A program made the translations under genes and the position numbers. A DNA stretch of 64,000 bases, taken from NCBI RefSeq assembly GCF_001984105.1, contig NZ_MTQM01000009.1, positions 806,001 through 870,000 on the forward strand, given 5' to 3'. Shown here in pieces: positions 8,488 to 17,581 of this stretch. Numbering within the stretch: position 1 is the stretch's first letter; the number at the start of each line of letters is the position of its first letter. Source of the DNA: Microbacterium sp. CSI-V. Its GTDB lineage: Bacteria; Actinomycetota; Actinomycetes; Actinomycetales; Microbacteriaceae. The notes under the pieces were generated by a model. The model worked only from the letters and a program-made list of their open reading frames with translations. It ran no database searches and was not told the origin of the DNA.

Positions 8488-8514
8488 GCTAAGCGATCCT
8501 ATGAACGGGCTGGG
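8488..8514 (-). promoter_or_regulatory. Possible tandem repeat operator upstream of the GT4 gene
   Basis: On the minus strand CCCAGC (from 8514), CATAGG (from 8503) and CTTAGC (from 8493) follow at 11 and 10 bp. Only the middle unit is a perfect match to the CATAGG units at 4174 and 19688, so this is the weakest member of the set. Confidence 0.4.
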
Positions 8515-8574
8515 AACGTCGAAGGGGCCGTGGGACGGGGGCAGCTGCCCCGTTCCACGGCCCCGCGCGGTCGT

Positions 8575-10152
8575 TCAGGGGCGGCCGCCGCCCATCCCTC
8601 CTCCCATCCCGCCGGACACGGCCTGACCGGCCGCCACCGTCGTCGACGTGCCGTCCACCGTCACGGTGTACGACTGACCGGAACTGATCGCGGCGGACGA
8701 GAACACCACGGTCTGGAAGTCCTTCACACCGGTGTAGGACGCGATCACCGCGCCCGTGGCATCCGTGATCTGGATCGACGAGCCGTCGGAGCCGTCGACC
8801 GCGGCGGCGAGCCAGCCCTGCGCCGACGACGTCTCCGGGGATTCGGCCATGCCGCTGCTGCCGATCGCCACGAGCGTGCCGCCGGAGACCGTGATGCCGC
8901 CGTTGGAGTCGAGTGCGCCGTTGCCGTTCGAGGTCGGGCCGTAGACCGTGACCTCGCCCCCGGTCATCGAGATCGTGCCGTTGGAGTCCAGCCCGTCGCC
9001 GTCGGCGTCGATCCGCAGGGTTCCCCCCGAGATGGTGAGCGTCTCACCGGAGTCCTGCATGCCTCCACCTCCACCTCCGCCCCCGCCGCCGCCCGACGTC
9101 GAGTTCCCCGACGCGTTCACACCGTCGTCCGACGAGGTCACGCTCGTCGCTCCGCCGGCGATGCGGATGTCGGCCGACTCGATTCCCTCGTACGAGCGGG
9201 TGATGTCGACCTGTCCGCCGGCGATGGCCAGGGCGGTTTCGGAATGGATGCCGTCGTCGTCGGTCGCGAGAGTGAGCGCGCCGCCGGTGACGACGGCGTC
9301 GGTCTGCGCGTCGATGCCGTCGTCACCCGCGGTCGCGTCGATGGTGCCCCCGGCGATCCAGACGTATCCCTGCGTGGCGTCGTCGGTCTGATCGCTCTTG
9401 AGCGCATCGCCGCCCGCGGTGATCGAGACGGTTCCGTCCTTCACCACCAGCGAGTCCTTGCCGCGGAGACCGTCGTCGGCGGCATCCACGGTGATCGTGC
9501 CGCCGATGATCGCGAGGTCGTCGGTGGCGGAGATCCCGTCGTTGCCCGAGTCGGTGACCGCGAGCGACCCCGAGCCCGAGATCGTCAGGTCGGTGTCGGC
9601 GTAGATCGCCGCGCTCGCGTCGGCGTCGGCCGAGCTCGCCCCCGTGATCGTGTTCGTCGAACCCGCCGCGAGATTCACGGCCACGTCGTCGGCGGAGACG
9701 ACGTGGATGGCCGAGCCGTCGGCGTTCGTCACGGTCGCGCCGTCGAGCACGAGGACGACGAGCGCGTCCTCGGGAGCGTCCACGACCACCTGTCCGTCGA
9801 GGGTGCCGCTCAGGCGGTAGACGCCGGCGGCGGAGATCGTCACGGTCGACCCATCGACGGCGACCGCCGACGAATCGCTCGTCGCGGTGGTCCCGGAGAG
9901 GGTGACGTCGACGGCATCCGCGATGCTCCATTCGTCGTCTTTCACGACCGTTCCGTCGGCGTTCGACGCGAGCAGGTCGGCGGCCGCCGCGGGGATGGTC
10001 GAGTCCACCTCGGCGATGGTCTCGGTACTGGTCTGCGACGTCGAGGTCGAGGTGTCGGTCGAGGACCCCGGCTGGGCCGTGACGGCGCACCCGGCGAGGA
10101 CGAGGCCGGCCACGGCCAGCGGGAGGGCGAAGGGGATCAGGCGGCGGCGCAT
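8575..10152 (-). CDS. Cthe_2159-type (DUF4353) carbohydrate-binding lipoprotein
   Basis: The 525-aa protein has a signal peptide with lipobox VLAGC (Cys about 22) and then a long right-handed beta-helix-like series of repeats such as ISGGTLRIDADGDGLDSNG and SDDGVNASG. This matches the Cthe_2159/DUF4353 family, whose founder binds acidic polysaccharides. A run of about a dozen glycines interrupts the repeats and the C-terminus is GGMGGGMGGG. The ATG at 10152 follows AAAGGACG; the longer upstream frame is shadow within the VTC gene. It overlaps the VTC gene by 16 nt and is the last gene of the run, so it is likely the surface-exposed end product. Confidence 0.82.
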   Translation of the reverse strand: MRRRLIPFALPLAVAGLVLAGCAVTAQPGSSTDTSTSTSQTSTETIAEVDSTIPAAAADLLASNADGTVVKDDEWSIADAVDVTLSGTTATSDSSAVAVDGSTVTISAAGVYRLSGTLDGQVVVDAPEDALVVLVLDGATVTNADGSAIHVVSADDVAVNLAAGSTNTITGASSADADASAAIYADTDLTISGSGSLAVTDSGNDGISATDDLAIIGGTITVDAADDGLRGKDSLVVKDGTVSITAGGDALKSDQTDDATQGYVWIAGGTIDATAGDDGIDAQTDAVVTGGALTLATDDDGIHSETALAIAGGQVDITRSYEGIESADIRIAGGATSVTSSDDGVNASGNSTSGGGGGGGGGGGMQDSGETLTISGGTLRIDADGDGLDSNGTISMTGGEVTVYGPTSNGNGALDSNGGITVSGGTLVAIGSSGMAESPETSSAQGWLAAAVDGSDGSSIQITDATGAVIASYTGVKDFQTVVFSSAAISSGQSYTVTVDGTSTTVAAGQAVSGGMGGGMGGGRP

Positions 10153-10982
10153 GGCACGTCCTTTCGGTCGGGGTCGGGGGTGGGGACGGCGGAGGCGAGG
10201 GGACCCGCGAGCACCCTCGCCCACCGATTGCGGGGCAGATCCTGATGCAGGGCGGCGAGGCCCGTGGCGTACTTGCTGATGCGCGACGGCCGGTGACCCG
10301 CGCGCCACAGCGCACGGTCGAGGCGTCCGGCGCGCCCCGGCGACTTCGTCTCCACGATCGCGAAGCGCGGCAGGGTGAACCCGCCGCCGACCGCATCGAT
10401 CCACTCGAGGTCGAGGTCGACGGTCGCCCGGGAGGACGGCGCTCCCCCGTCACCGGGCAGGAGCAGGGTCGCTCGTCGGTACCGGGTCTGGAGCCGGGAG
10501 TCGAGGTCGTCGGCGCGCGTGCCGGGGATGCCGATGGCATCCAGGGCGAGAGCGACCTCGTCGCGCGCCGCCGCCGTGAGACGGTCGGGCACGGCCGCCG
10601 TGTAGGCGTCGCGATCCTTCTGCGTCGCGCCCCGCGCTCCCCGCGTCTTCATCTCGAGGAACGTCGACCCGGTGTCCAGGTACGAACGCGTGCGCAGCTT
10701 GAACCGCCGCCGGCGCCCGTGCGCCGCGAGCCGGAAGCTCAGCAGGTCGGGGGTGTCGAAATACACCGACCGGTACGCCATCTCGCGCCGGGCGTCGATC
10801 TCGAGCACCCGCGGCGCGTCCGCTCTCCGGCCGAGCTCCTCCAGCAGCTCCCCCGCGGCGGCCAGGGGCACGAGGTACTTGCGATCCACGCGCGTGAGCA
10901 GAGCGGCATCCTCGGTGAGCTCTTCGAGGGACACCGGCGGCAGGACATCCAGCGCGGCGCCGACGCGCTCGCGGGCGCTCAT
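10137..10982 (-). CDS. VTC-domain polyphosphate polymerase-type protein
   Basis: The 281-aa protein has the VTC tunnel-fold pattern: RVDRKYLVP near residue 31, a YFDTPDLLSF segment, RRRFKLRTRSY, FLEMKTRG with basic and acidic metal-binding residues, and IVETKSPG plus a late SRISKYATG. In yeast Vtc4 this domain makes polyphosphate from ATP. In bacteria it is recurrently found with DUF4956 and CotH or Cthe_2159 proteins, and its product there is not settled. It overlaps DUF4956 upstream by 4 nt. Confidence 0.87.
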   Translation of the reverse strand: MSARERVGAALDVLPPVSLEELTEDAALLTRVDRKYLVPLAAAGELLEELGRRADAPRVLEIDARREMAYRSVYFDTPDLLSFRLAAHGRRRRFKLRTRSYLDTGSTFLEMKTRGARGATQKDRDAYTAAVPDRLTAAARDEVALALDAIGIPGTRADDLDSRLQTRYRRATLLLPGDGGAPSSRATVDLDLEWIDAVGGGFTLPRFAIVETKSPGRAGRLDRALWRAGHRPSRISKYATGLAALHQDLPRNRWARVLAGPLASAVPTPDPDRKDVPCAAA

Positions 10983-11632
10983 CGGCCACCGCCGAGGAGG
11001 TCGGCGAAGCCGGTGTCGGCGGGCGCCGCCGCCCGCACCTCGGATCCCAGTGCGGGATCGACCCGCGACGCGACGGGAGCCCCGGCGGGGCGCACCCGGT
11101 ACCGCACGTCCACGAGCGTGGTGTCATCCACGAGATCCAGCTGCTGCACCGTCAGCGCGGTCACCTCGCCGCCGAGCAGACGACCGAGCTCCGCCCGCAG
11201 CTCCACCTCATCGGCGATCGCCCGGTCCAGATGCACCGTCTGGTGCCGCGCGCGCGACAGCAGACGCGGGTGGTCGGCGATCGCCAGGACGGCGACGATC
11301 AGTCCCACCAACAGCAACGGGGTCGCCGGGTCGGTGTGGGGCAGTCCGCAGATGAGGCCGATGGCCAGAGCCGCGAAATAGTAGGCGACCTCGCGCTGGC
11401 TGATCTCGCTCGAGCGCAACCGGATGATCGACAGCACCCCGAAGAGCCCCAGTCCGAGGCCCAGCGCGACCTCGGCCGTGCCGAGCACGGACGCGACGGC
11501 GAGCACGCCCACGTTCACCCCGAGGAACGCGACGACGAGGTCGCGACGGCGGTGGCGGTGGAAGTACACGGCGCTGAGGACGACGGCGGCGACGAGATCG
11601 GTCGCCGCCAGCAGAAGGGCGGTGGTGGTCAT
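10979..11632 (-). CDS. DUF4956 membrane protein
   Basis: The 217-aa protein has about four N-terminal membrane helices with the family core SIIRLRSSEISQREVAYYFAALAIG, then a cytosolic C-terminal domain. DUF4956 proteins regularly pair with VTC-domain proteins, as here, and may anchor the polymerase or transport its product. The start at 11632 follows AGGGAGAA and overlaps the preceding gene's stop by 4 nt. Confidence 0.85.
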   Translation of the reverse strand: MTTTALLLAATDLVAAVVLSAVYFHRHRRRDLVVAFLGVNVGVLAVASVLGTAEVALGLGLGLFGVLSIIRLRSSEISQREVAYYFAALAIGLICGLPHTDPATPLLLVGLIVAVLAIADHPRLLSRARHQTVHLDRAIADEVELRAELGRLLGGEVTALTVQQLDLVDDTTLVDVRYRVRPAGAPVASRVDPALGSEVRAAAPADTGFADLLGGGR

Positions 11633-12759
11633 CGGATTCTCCCTGTGGTGGGTGTGGTGGTCATGGCATCCGGATCCGCGGTCACGAGGGGGGCCGTGTC
11701 GGCGCGGACGGTGCGGGCGGGCGGCGCGGCATCCGCGCGGGGGAAGACGAGCGCGCGTTGCACGCCATAGCTCAAGACGAAGAGGACGCCCTCGGTGACG
11801 ACCTTCGCCGGAAGCAGGGCGAGCCCGTTCTCGGTGAGGAAGGACATCCACGCGATGTTCGAGGCCAGGAGCGCCAGCGCCAGTACGCCGTAGCGCACGG
11901 CCTGTCCCGTCACCGCCTGGTCACGGGCGCGGAAGACCACGCGGCGGTTGACGACGAAGTTCACGGTCGCCGAGAGGATGCGGGCGGCGACGATCGAGGG
12001 CACCAGCCACCCCGTCACGAGGTCGAGGACGAAGAGGGCGATCGTGTCGACGACGAACGCCGCGAGCGACGACGAGGCGAACAGCAGCACCGGCATCAGC
12101 ACCCGCAGCGAATCCCGCACGGGGCGGAAGTGGCTGGAGGCGTTGCGCGCGAGATACACCGTCGCGATCGGCACTTCCCGCACCGCCACCCCGTCGGGCG
12201 CCAGACGCAGGAGCACTCGCTGCTCGTACTCGAACCCTTCCCCCGGGATGCCGAGCGCCCAGGGGATCCGGTCGGCGGGGATGCCGCGCAGGCCCGTCTG
12301 CGTGTCGGTCACGCGGCGCCCCGTGGCGACGCGGAACAGGCTCCGCGCGACCGCGTTGCCGACCCTGCTGCGCAGCGGCACGTCGCCGCCGAAATCCCGG
12401 ACCCCGAGAACGAGAGCGCTCCGACCGCGCCCGGCGTCCTCACGGAGCGCGTCGGCCACGCGGAGCACGTCGGACGGCGTGTGCTGGCCGTCGGCGTCGG
12501 CCGTGACGACATCGGCATCCGGGAAGTGGACGGCGATGTCGGCCAGCCCGGTCTTCAGGGCCGCGCCCTTGCCGCGATTGGCCTCGTGCGTCACGACCCG
12601 GGCGCCCTCCTCCCGCGCGGCCGCGAACACCTCGGCGAACCCCGGGCCGCTCCCGTCGTCGACGACGAGGACGTCGAGATCGGGATCGGCGCGCCGCAGA
12701 TCGGCGACCAGGGCGGGCAGCGCGGGGCCGGGCTCGAAGGCGGGGATCAGGACGAACAC
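11629..12759 (-). CDS. GT2 glycosyltransferase fused to a GtrA membrane domain
   Basis: Residues 1-220 form a GT-A domain like dolichyl-phosphate mannose synthases: VLIPAFEPG, VVDDGSG, NRGKGAALKTGL and ADADGQH carrying the DxD. Residues about 225-345 form a four-helix GtrA domain (IVAARILSATVNFVVNRRVVF). Such fusions charge polyprenyl phosphate with a sugar and help present it outside. The start is GTG 12759, 3 nt after the glycosidase stop. Its neighbours suggest a role in a glycan decorated outside the membrane. Confidence 0.88.
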   Translation of the reverse strand: MFVLIPAFEPGPALPALVADLRRADPDLDVLVVDDGSGPGFAEVFAAAREEGARVVTHEANRGKGAALKTGLADIAVHFPDADVVTADADGQHTPSDVLRVADALREDAGRGRSALVLGVRDFGGDVPLRSRVGNAVARSLFRVATGRRVTDTQTGLRGIPADRIPWALGIPGEGFEYEQRVLLRLAPDGVAVREVPIATVYLARNASSHFRPVRDSLRVLMPVLLFASSSLAAFVVDTIALFVLDLVTGWLVPSIVAARILSATVNFVVNRRVVFRARDQAVTGQAVRYGVLALALLASNIAWMSFLTENGLALLPAKVVTEGVLFVLSYGVQRALVFPRADAAPPARTVRADTAPLVTADPDAMTTTPTTGRIR

Positions 12760-12762
12760 CGG

Positions 12763-13839
12763 TCAACCCGCCACGTACAGGATGTCGCTCGTGCCGCGCT
12801 CGCCGCCGTTGGACGGGGAATTGACGACCCTGCCGTTGAAGTACATCGTCGAGCTGCCGCCGCCGTCGAGGTTGTAGGCCGTCGTGGCCCCCAGGGAGAT
12901 CAGGATGTCGGCGAGCTCGGGGAGCGTGACGCCGTCGCTGTAGCCGGACTGACGGCCGTCGACGACGACGAACACGAGATCGTTGTCGCCCCGCACACCG
13001 ATGGCCGTGCGCGGCTGATCCCCCTGGATCGAGTGGTTGCCGACGTTCGTATCGATCTCCACGGCGTCGATCCCCGCCACCGCCGCGCCGTCCTCGACGA
13101 TCGCCGGACCGAAGCTGAGGGTGTTCCAGACCCCGGCGGCGACGAGGGCGTCGGCGGAGGTCTGCGTCTCGTCGTAGACCTCGACGTGCCCGTCGAGGAA
13201 GAACGCGAGCCCCTGACGTGCGGGCTCGTCGCGGTAGACCACGCCGTTGCGGATCTCGATCCCCGTCGAGCGGAACCCGTAGTAGTCGCCGTTGACGGCG
13301 AACACGGCGCCGTGCGCCTCCGCGATCTCGCTCGTGGTCTGGATGATGTTCTCGCCGAACTGGTCGTCGGCGAAGGCCGAGCGCAGGGCCGTGGCATCCC
13401 CCAGGGTCACCTCGGCCACGTAGTAGGTGAGCGCCGACGAACCCGACCCGGTCGAGACGGTGGAGAGGGCGATGGATGTCGCGCCGTCGCTGAACGAGGT
13501 GTCGGTCAGCGAGGTCTCCGCCGAGGCCGTCGCGGTCGCGGCGGCGTCCGCGGCGGCGCTGGCCGCAGAACTGACGTGCTCGGCCTCGTAGGACGAGACG
13601 TCGGCGACCTGGACGTGCGGGATGAGGAACCGGTCGGCCGCCCACCACGCTCCGCCGCCGACGGTGAGGAGCGCCGCCGCCCCGCCCAGGAGGACGGTGC
13701 GTCGGGTGACGACGCGGCCGCCGGCCCGCTGCCGCCGAGCGGCGGCGGCGTCGGGGGCCGGCGTCGACGGGTCGGGCGAGGCGCCCGCAGCGGGCTCTCG
13801 ATCGCCCGGGGATCCGGGGAGGCGGGGTGCGTTGTCCAT
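12763..13839 (-). CDS. Exported phosphodiester glycosidase (NAGPA domain)
   Basis: The 358-aa protein has a Pro/Ala-rich cytosolic N-terminus, one membrane-spanning or uncleaved signal segment (about 45-70, TRRTVLLGGAAALLTVGGG), and a C-terminal NAGPA/phosphodiester glycosidase domain with GAVFAVNGDYYG, GPAIVEDG, RTAIGVRGD, VVDGRQSGYSDG and NLDGGGSSTMYFNG. Relatives remove GlcNAc from phosphodiesters in lysosomal mannose-phosphate tags or bacterial exopolysaccharides. Here it is likely anchored outside and trims a phosphoglycan. It begins 66 bp after the kinase gene and heads the five-gene envelope operon. Confidence 0.87.
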   Translation of the reverse strand: MDNAPRLPGSPGDREPAAGASPDPSTPAPDAAAARRQRAGGRVVTRRTVLLGGAAALLTVGGGAWWAADRFLIPHVQVADVSSYEAEHVSSAASAAADAAATATASAETSLTDTSFSDGATSIALSTVSTGSGSSALTYYVAEVTLGDATALRSAFADDQFGENIIQTTSEIAEAHGAVFAVNGDYYGFRSTGIEIRNGVVYRDEPARQGLAFFLDGHVEVYDETQTSADALVAAGVWNTLSFGPAIVEDGAAVAGIDAVEIDTNVGNHSIQGDQPRTAIGVRGDNDLVFVVVDGRQSGYSDGVTLPELADILISLGATTAYNLDGGGSSTMYFNGRVVNSPSNGGERGTSDILYVAG

Positions 13840-13893
13840 GCCCCCTGTCTACGGACGGGGCACTAACCGGTCCCTCCCCGCTCCTCGGCGTGG

Positions 13894-13920
13894 GCTGTGG
13901 AACGCTATGCGTCCGCTGTG
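13894..13920 (-). promoter_or_regulatory. Tandem repeat operator upstream of the glycosidase operon
   Basis: GCTGTG at 13894, GCTATG at 13904 and GCTGTG at 13915 (CACAGC, CATAGC, CACAGC on the transcribed strand) repeat at 10 and 11 bp, 55-80 bp upstream of the ATG at 13839. The last unit overlaps the 3' end of the kinase gene. Confidence 0.55.
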
Positions 13921-15422
13921 ACGGGGGAAGACCGGAACGCGGGCAGCCGCACGGTGAAGGTCGTCTCCCCCGGTCGGCTCCGCACCGCGAGCGAACCGCC
14001 GTGCGCGAGCACGATCGCCTGCGCGATCGAGAGCCCGAGTCCCGTGCTCCCCGCGTCGCGATTGCGCGCCCGATCCCCCCGCGCGAAGCGCTCGAACAGG
14101 GTGTCGGCCACGACCGGGTCGATCCCGGGGCCGGTGTCGGTCACGCTCAGGACGGCCTCGTCGCCCTCGCGGCGGATCGAGGTCGTCACGACGGTCCCGG
14201 GCGGCGTGTGGGTGTGGGCGTTGCGCAGCAGATTCGCGACCACCTGGCGCAGCCGATCCTCGTCACCCGGAACGGTCAGCGGGTCGTCCGACGCGACGTC
14301 CAGCCGCCACTCCCGCTCCCGATCGACGGCCTGCGCGTCGCTGACGGCGTCGATGGCCAGCAGCGGCAGCTCGATGTCGTCCACCCGCAGCCGTTGCCCC
14401 GCGTCGAGCCGGGCGAGGAGCAGCAGATCCTCGACGAGCGTCGTCATGCGTCGCGACTCCGACTCGATGCGCTCGAGCGAGCGCTGCTGCGTCGACGACA
14501 TCGGTTCCGGCCCCGACAGCGTCAGCTGCGCGTAGCCGCGGACGCTGGCCAGGGGGGTGCGCAGTTCGTGGCTGGCATCCGCGATGAATCGCCGCAGCTC
14601 GTTCTCGCTGTGCGCCCGCGCGGCGAGCGCGGCCTGCACGTGCCCGAGCAGGTCGTTCAGCGACGCGCCCACCCGTCCGACCTCGGTCCGGGTGTCGGTG
14701 TCGGCCTGGGCGACCCGGTCGGGGATGTCGACGTCGCCGCGACCGAGGGAGAGTCCCGACACGCGCTGCGCGACCGCGGCCACGCGGTCCAGGGGACGCA
14801 GGGCCCGGCGGACGAGGACGGACAGCCCCGCGATCGCCGCGAGCAGCGTCACCGCACCCACCGCGACGAGGATGGTCGTCAACGCGGTCGTCGTCGCGGC
14901 CGAGTCGGCGAGCGAGATCCCCGAGAACACGGTCGATCCGTCCGAGTCCCGCGCCGCGACGCGGAACGCCCCGAGGTCTCCGCCGAGGTCTGCCGTGACG
15001 GGCACCCCGTCGGCCGGGACGTCCGCCTGGAGGATCGCGACCTGGTCGGTCGAGAGGGTGACGACCGTTCCGTCCGATTGCGTGTAGCTGGAGGACTGGA
15101 CGCTTCCGTCCGCGGCGACGACGAGCTGCAGCGAACCGACGCGCGGCGACGGCCCCCGTCCTCCCGACCCGCTCGTGCTGGAGGGGCTGGGGCCCGGTGC
15201 CGGAGACGCGCCGGCATCGGTGCCGGAGAACTGTCCGTGCCCGCCGTCGCGCTGTCCCCCCACCATCATCAGACCGCCCTGGACCTGCTCGTCGAGGCGG
15301 TCGTAGACGAAGGCGCGGAGCGCCGTGAGGGTGGCGACGCCCATGATCAGGAGGGCGACGGCGACGAGGGCGCTCGCGCCGATCACGAGGGCCCTCTGCA
15401 GCGTCAGCGGCCGGCGGGTCAT
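13905..15422 (-). CDS. HAMP sensor histidine kinase
   Basis: The 505-aa protein has a first membrane helix at about 12-38, a large extracytoplasmic domain with a Gly/Ser/Pro-rich part, a second helix near 185-205, HAMP, HisKA with ADASHELRTPL (phospho-His285), and HATPase with NLLRNAHTH, DTGPGID and STGLGLSI. It senses an unknown envelope signal and phosphorylates the regulator encoded just upstream. The start at 15422 overlaps the regulator stop by 4 nt. Confidence 0.95.
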   Translation of the reverse strand: MTRRPLTLQRALVIGASALVAVALLIMGVATLTALRAFVYDRLDEQVQGGLMMVGGQRDGGHGQFSGTDAGASPAPGPSPSSTSGSGGRGPSPRVGSLQLVVAADGSVQSSSYTQSDGTVVTLSTDQVAILQADVPADGVPVTADLGGDLGAFRVAARDSDGSTVFSGISLADSAATTTALTTILVAVGAVTLLAAIAGLSVLVRRALRPLDRVAAVAQRVSGLSLGRGDVDIPDRVAQADTDTRTEVGRVGASLNDLLGHVQAALAARAHSENELRRFIADASHELRTPLASVRGYAQLTLSGPEPMSSTQQRSLERIESESRRMTTLVEDLLLLARLDAGQRLRVDDIELPLLAIDAVSDAQAVDREREWRLDVASDDPLTVPGDEDRLRQVVANLLRNAHTHTPPGTVVTTSIRREGDEAVLSVTDTGPGIDPVVADTLFERFARGDRARNRDAGSTGLGLSIAQAIVLAHGGSLAVRSRPGETTFTVRLPAFRSSPVTADA

Positions 15423-16153
15423 GAGGACTTGATGGTGTACCCGACACCGCGCACGGTGTGGATCAACGGCTCTCCGAGCGCGTCGATCTTCCGCCGCAGA
15501 TACGAGATGTATATCTCCACCACCCCGCTGCTGCCGCCGAAGTCGTACCCCCACACGGTGTCGAGGATCTGCGTCTTGCTCACGACCCGGCGCGCGTTCT
15601 GCATGAGGTAGCGGAGCAGCTCGAACTCCTTCGCGGTGAGTTTGATGGCGACCCCGGCCCGCTGGACCTCGTAGGCGTCCTCGTCGAGGGACAGGTCGCC
15701 CACCCGCAGGAGGCTGTCGGCTTCGGCCGCGGCGGCCACGTGACGGCGGGCCATGCCGCGCAGGCGCAGCACGACCTCCTCGAGGTTGAAGGGCTTGGTG
15801 ACGTAGTCGTCGCCGCCGGCCGCGATCCCGGCGATGCGGTCCTCCACGGCATCCTTCGCGGTGAGGAAGAGCACGGGCACGTCGTTGCCGCCGGCGCGGA
15901 CGCGGGTGAGCAGCTCGACGCCGTCGATACCGGGCATCATGACGTCGAGCACGAGCAGGTCGGGGTCGAACTCGCGGATGACGTCGAGGGCCTCCCGGCC
16001 GTTCGTGACCGCCCGCGCCTCCCAGCCCTCGTTCGCCATCGCCATGCGCAGCAGTTCGCCGAGGTTGACCTCGTCGTCGACCACGAGGGCACGGATCGGT
16101 GATCCGTCGGGGCGGGTGAGCGGATGCCGTGCGATGACCATGGGGATCAGCAT
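15419..16153 (-). CDS. OmpR-family response regulator
   Basis: The 244-aa protein has a receiver domain (acidic pair Asp26-Asp27, phospho-acceptor Asp70 in VLDVMMPG, Thr and Lys in FLTAKD and TKPFN) and a winged-helix domain (KEFELLRYLM, VEIYISYLRRKID, IHTVRGVGYTI). OmpR-type dimers bind direct repeats about 11 bp apart, which is what the promoter regions at 4174, 13894, 19611 and 19677 show. It begins 40 bp after the ferredoxin gene with no clear promoter of its own, so it is likely the sixth gene of the operon starting at 19539. Confidence 0.95.
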   Translation of the reverse strand: MLIPMVIARHPLTRPDGSPIRALVVDDEVNLGELLRMAMANEGWEARAVTNGREALDVIREFDPDLLVLDVMMPGIDGVELLTRVRAGGNDVPVLFLTAKDAVEDRIAGIAAGGDDYVTKPFNLEEVVLRLRGMARRHVAAAAEADSLLRVGDLSLDEDAYEVQRAGVAIKLTAKEFELLRYLMQNARRVVSKTQILDTVWGYDFGGSSGVVEIYISYLRRKIDALGEPLIHTVRGVGYTIKSS

Positions 16154-16193
16154 GCCCTCTCCACGGGGGTGGGGCGAGCCGACCGCGCCGACA

Positions 16194-16400
16194 TCAGCCT
16201 CTCCAGGTCAGGGCCAGGCGCGGGCACAGGGCGACGGCATCCCGGGCGTCGCGTTCGCGGCCCGCGGGGACGACGATGTCGGTTCCGCCTTCGGCGAGCG
16301 GGTACCCCCAGTCGTCGGTGCGCACCACGCCCGCCAGCAGCTCCGCGCAGACCCCGCGCCCCGTGCAGGCGGTCCAGTCCACGTGCAGGTTCTCCGTCAT
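16194..16400 (-). CDS. Small ferredoxin (3Fe-4S type)
   Basis: The 68-aa protein has a CTGRGVC motif near residue 12 and a late CPRLAL segment, giving C-x5-C plus CP: three cysteines as in actinobacterial [3Fe-4S] ferredoxins. It starts at 16400 behind GGTGAGG and overlaps the NuoF-like gene by 4 nt, so it is probably the one-electron partner of that flavoprotein. Confidence 0.85.
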   Translation of the reverse strand: MTENLHVDWTACTGRGVCAELLAGVVRTDDWGYPLAEGGTDIVVPAGRERDARDAVALCPRLALTWRG

Positions 16401-17581
16401 GACCTCACCCTTCTTCCGGCGCGGCAGCGCCCCTCCGTGTGGGCCTGCGCATCGTCCGCGAACACCGTCAGCGCGCTCCGCAGCAGTCGGACGGTTCCGT
16501 CGGGGTGCGCGCAGGCGCCCCGGCCGTCGACGAGGCCGGCGATGCGCCGCAGTTCGTCCCGGGTGTCCCGCCCCGCGGCGAGCGCCCGCATCGACGCGGC
16601 GATCGCGGGCAGGCCGTTCAGACACGGCCCGCACTGCCGGGCGGATGCCGCGGCGAGGAAGGCGAGCATGTCGGCCGTCGCGCGGATGCCGCAGTCGCCG
16701 TGGGAGACGACGTGGAGCACGCCGGCGCCGGGCGACGCCCCCCATTCGTCGAGGCCTCGGGGAGAGAGGGGCGCGTCGAGCGCCTCGGGTGGGAGCCACG
16801 TGCCGTGGAATCCTCCGACCAGGACGGCCGCCGGCTCGTGCAGGACCCCGGCCGCGGCCAGGATCTCGGTGATCGGCGTTCCGCCCTCGACCTCGAACAC
16901 GATCGGCGCCGCTCCGGGCGCGCTGACGCTCACCAGCCGGGTGCCGGCGTCGCCGGCGCGGCCGAGACGCCGGTGCGCCTCGGCGCCGCCGCGCACGATC
17001 ACCGCCACCTGGGCGAGCGACTCGACGTTCTGCACGAGCGTCGGCCGGCGGCGCAGGCCCCGCTCGGCGAGACGGACGACCCGGTCGGAGGGCACACCGG
17101 GGCGCCCGGAGACACCGGCGACGAGAGCCGAGGCCTCGCCCCCGACGAAACCGTGATCGGCCACGTGCAGCCGGACGATCGCGGCATCCCGCCGTTCGAC
17201 CAGGGCCTTCTCGACCTCGGGTCGCGCATCGGCGTGCACCACGAGGTGGGCCTCGTCGGCACCCAACGCCTCGGCGCAGATCAGCAGTCCGTCGATGACC
17301 AGGTGCGGGGCGCGTTGCAGCAGCACCCGGTCCTTCGCGCTGAGCGGCTCGCCCTCGCTGCCGTTGCCGACGACGATCGGGGCCCCGCCGCGCACCGCGG
17401 CCCGAGCGACGGCGGCGAGTTTGCGGTGGACGGGGAATCCGGCCCCGCCGCGCCCCTCCAGCCCCGCGCTCTCGAGCTCGCCGAGGAGACGGTCGAGGGA
17501 CGGCGACGGGCGGGCACCGAACGCCGCGACGTGGGCGGCGAGGTCGGGGCCGGTGGCCGACAGGAGGCGCGACGCGGTCAC
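16397..17581 (-). CDS. NuoF-like FMN/iron-sulfur oxidoreductase
   Basis: The 394-aa protein has the complex I 51-kDa (NuoF) layout: GRGGAGFP (43-50) and GNGSEGEP (72-79) for FMN, an SLBB-like middle, and a C-terminal Fe-S region. In NuoF the cluster is held by SCGxCxPC plus a distant Cys. Here the sequence is SARQCGPC, so Cys317, Cys320 and Cys357 remain but the first ligand position is Ala314. NAD binding is therefore possible, but a normal 4Fe-4S cluster is doubtful. It starts at GTG 17581 overlapping the upstream stop. It probably passes electrons between a cytosolic donor, the ferredoxin and the ferric-reductase-like membrane protein. Confidence 0.82.
   Translation of the reverse strand: MTASRLLSATGPDLAAHVAAFGARPSPSLDRLLGELESAGLEGRGGAGFPVHRKLAAVARAAVRGGAPIVVGNGSEGEPLSAKDRVLLQRAPHLVIDGLLICAEALGADEAHLVVHADARPEVEKALVERRDAAIVRLHVADHGFVGGEASALVAGVSGRPGVPSDRVVRLAERGLRRRPTLVQNVESLAQVAVIVRGGAEAHRRLGRAGDAGTRLVSVSAPGAAPIVFEVEGGTPITEILAAAGVLHEPAAVLVGGFHGTWLPPEALDAPLSPRGLDEWGASPGAGVLHVVSHGDCGIRATADMLAFLAAASARQCGPCLNGLPAIAASMRALAAGRDTRDELRRIAGLVDGRGACAHPDGTVRLLRSALTVFADDAQAHTEGRCRAGRRVRS

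Noticed and set aside
8389..10245. 618-codon open frame on the plus strand over the lipoprotein gene
   Set aside because: The opposite strand has a clear signal peptide, lipobox and repeats; this frame is an Arg/Gly/Asp-rich shadow.
11758..13866. 702-codon open frame on the plus strand
   Set aside because: Shadow of the GT2-GtrA and glycosidase genes, which have conserved catalytic motifs.
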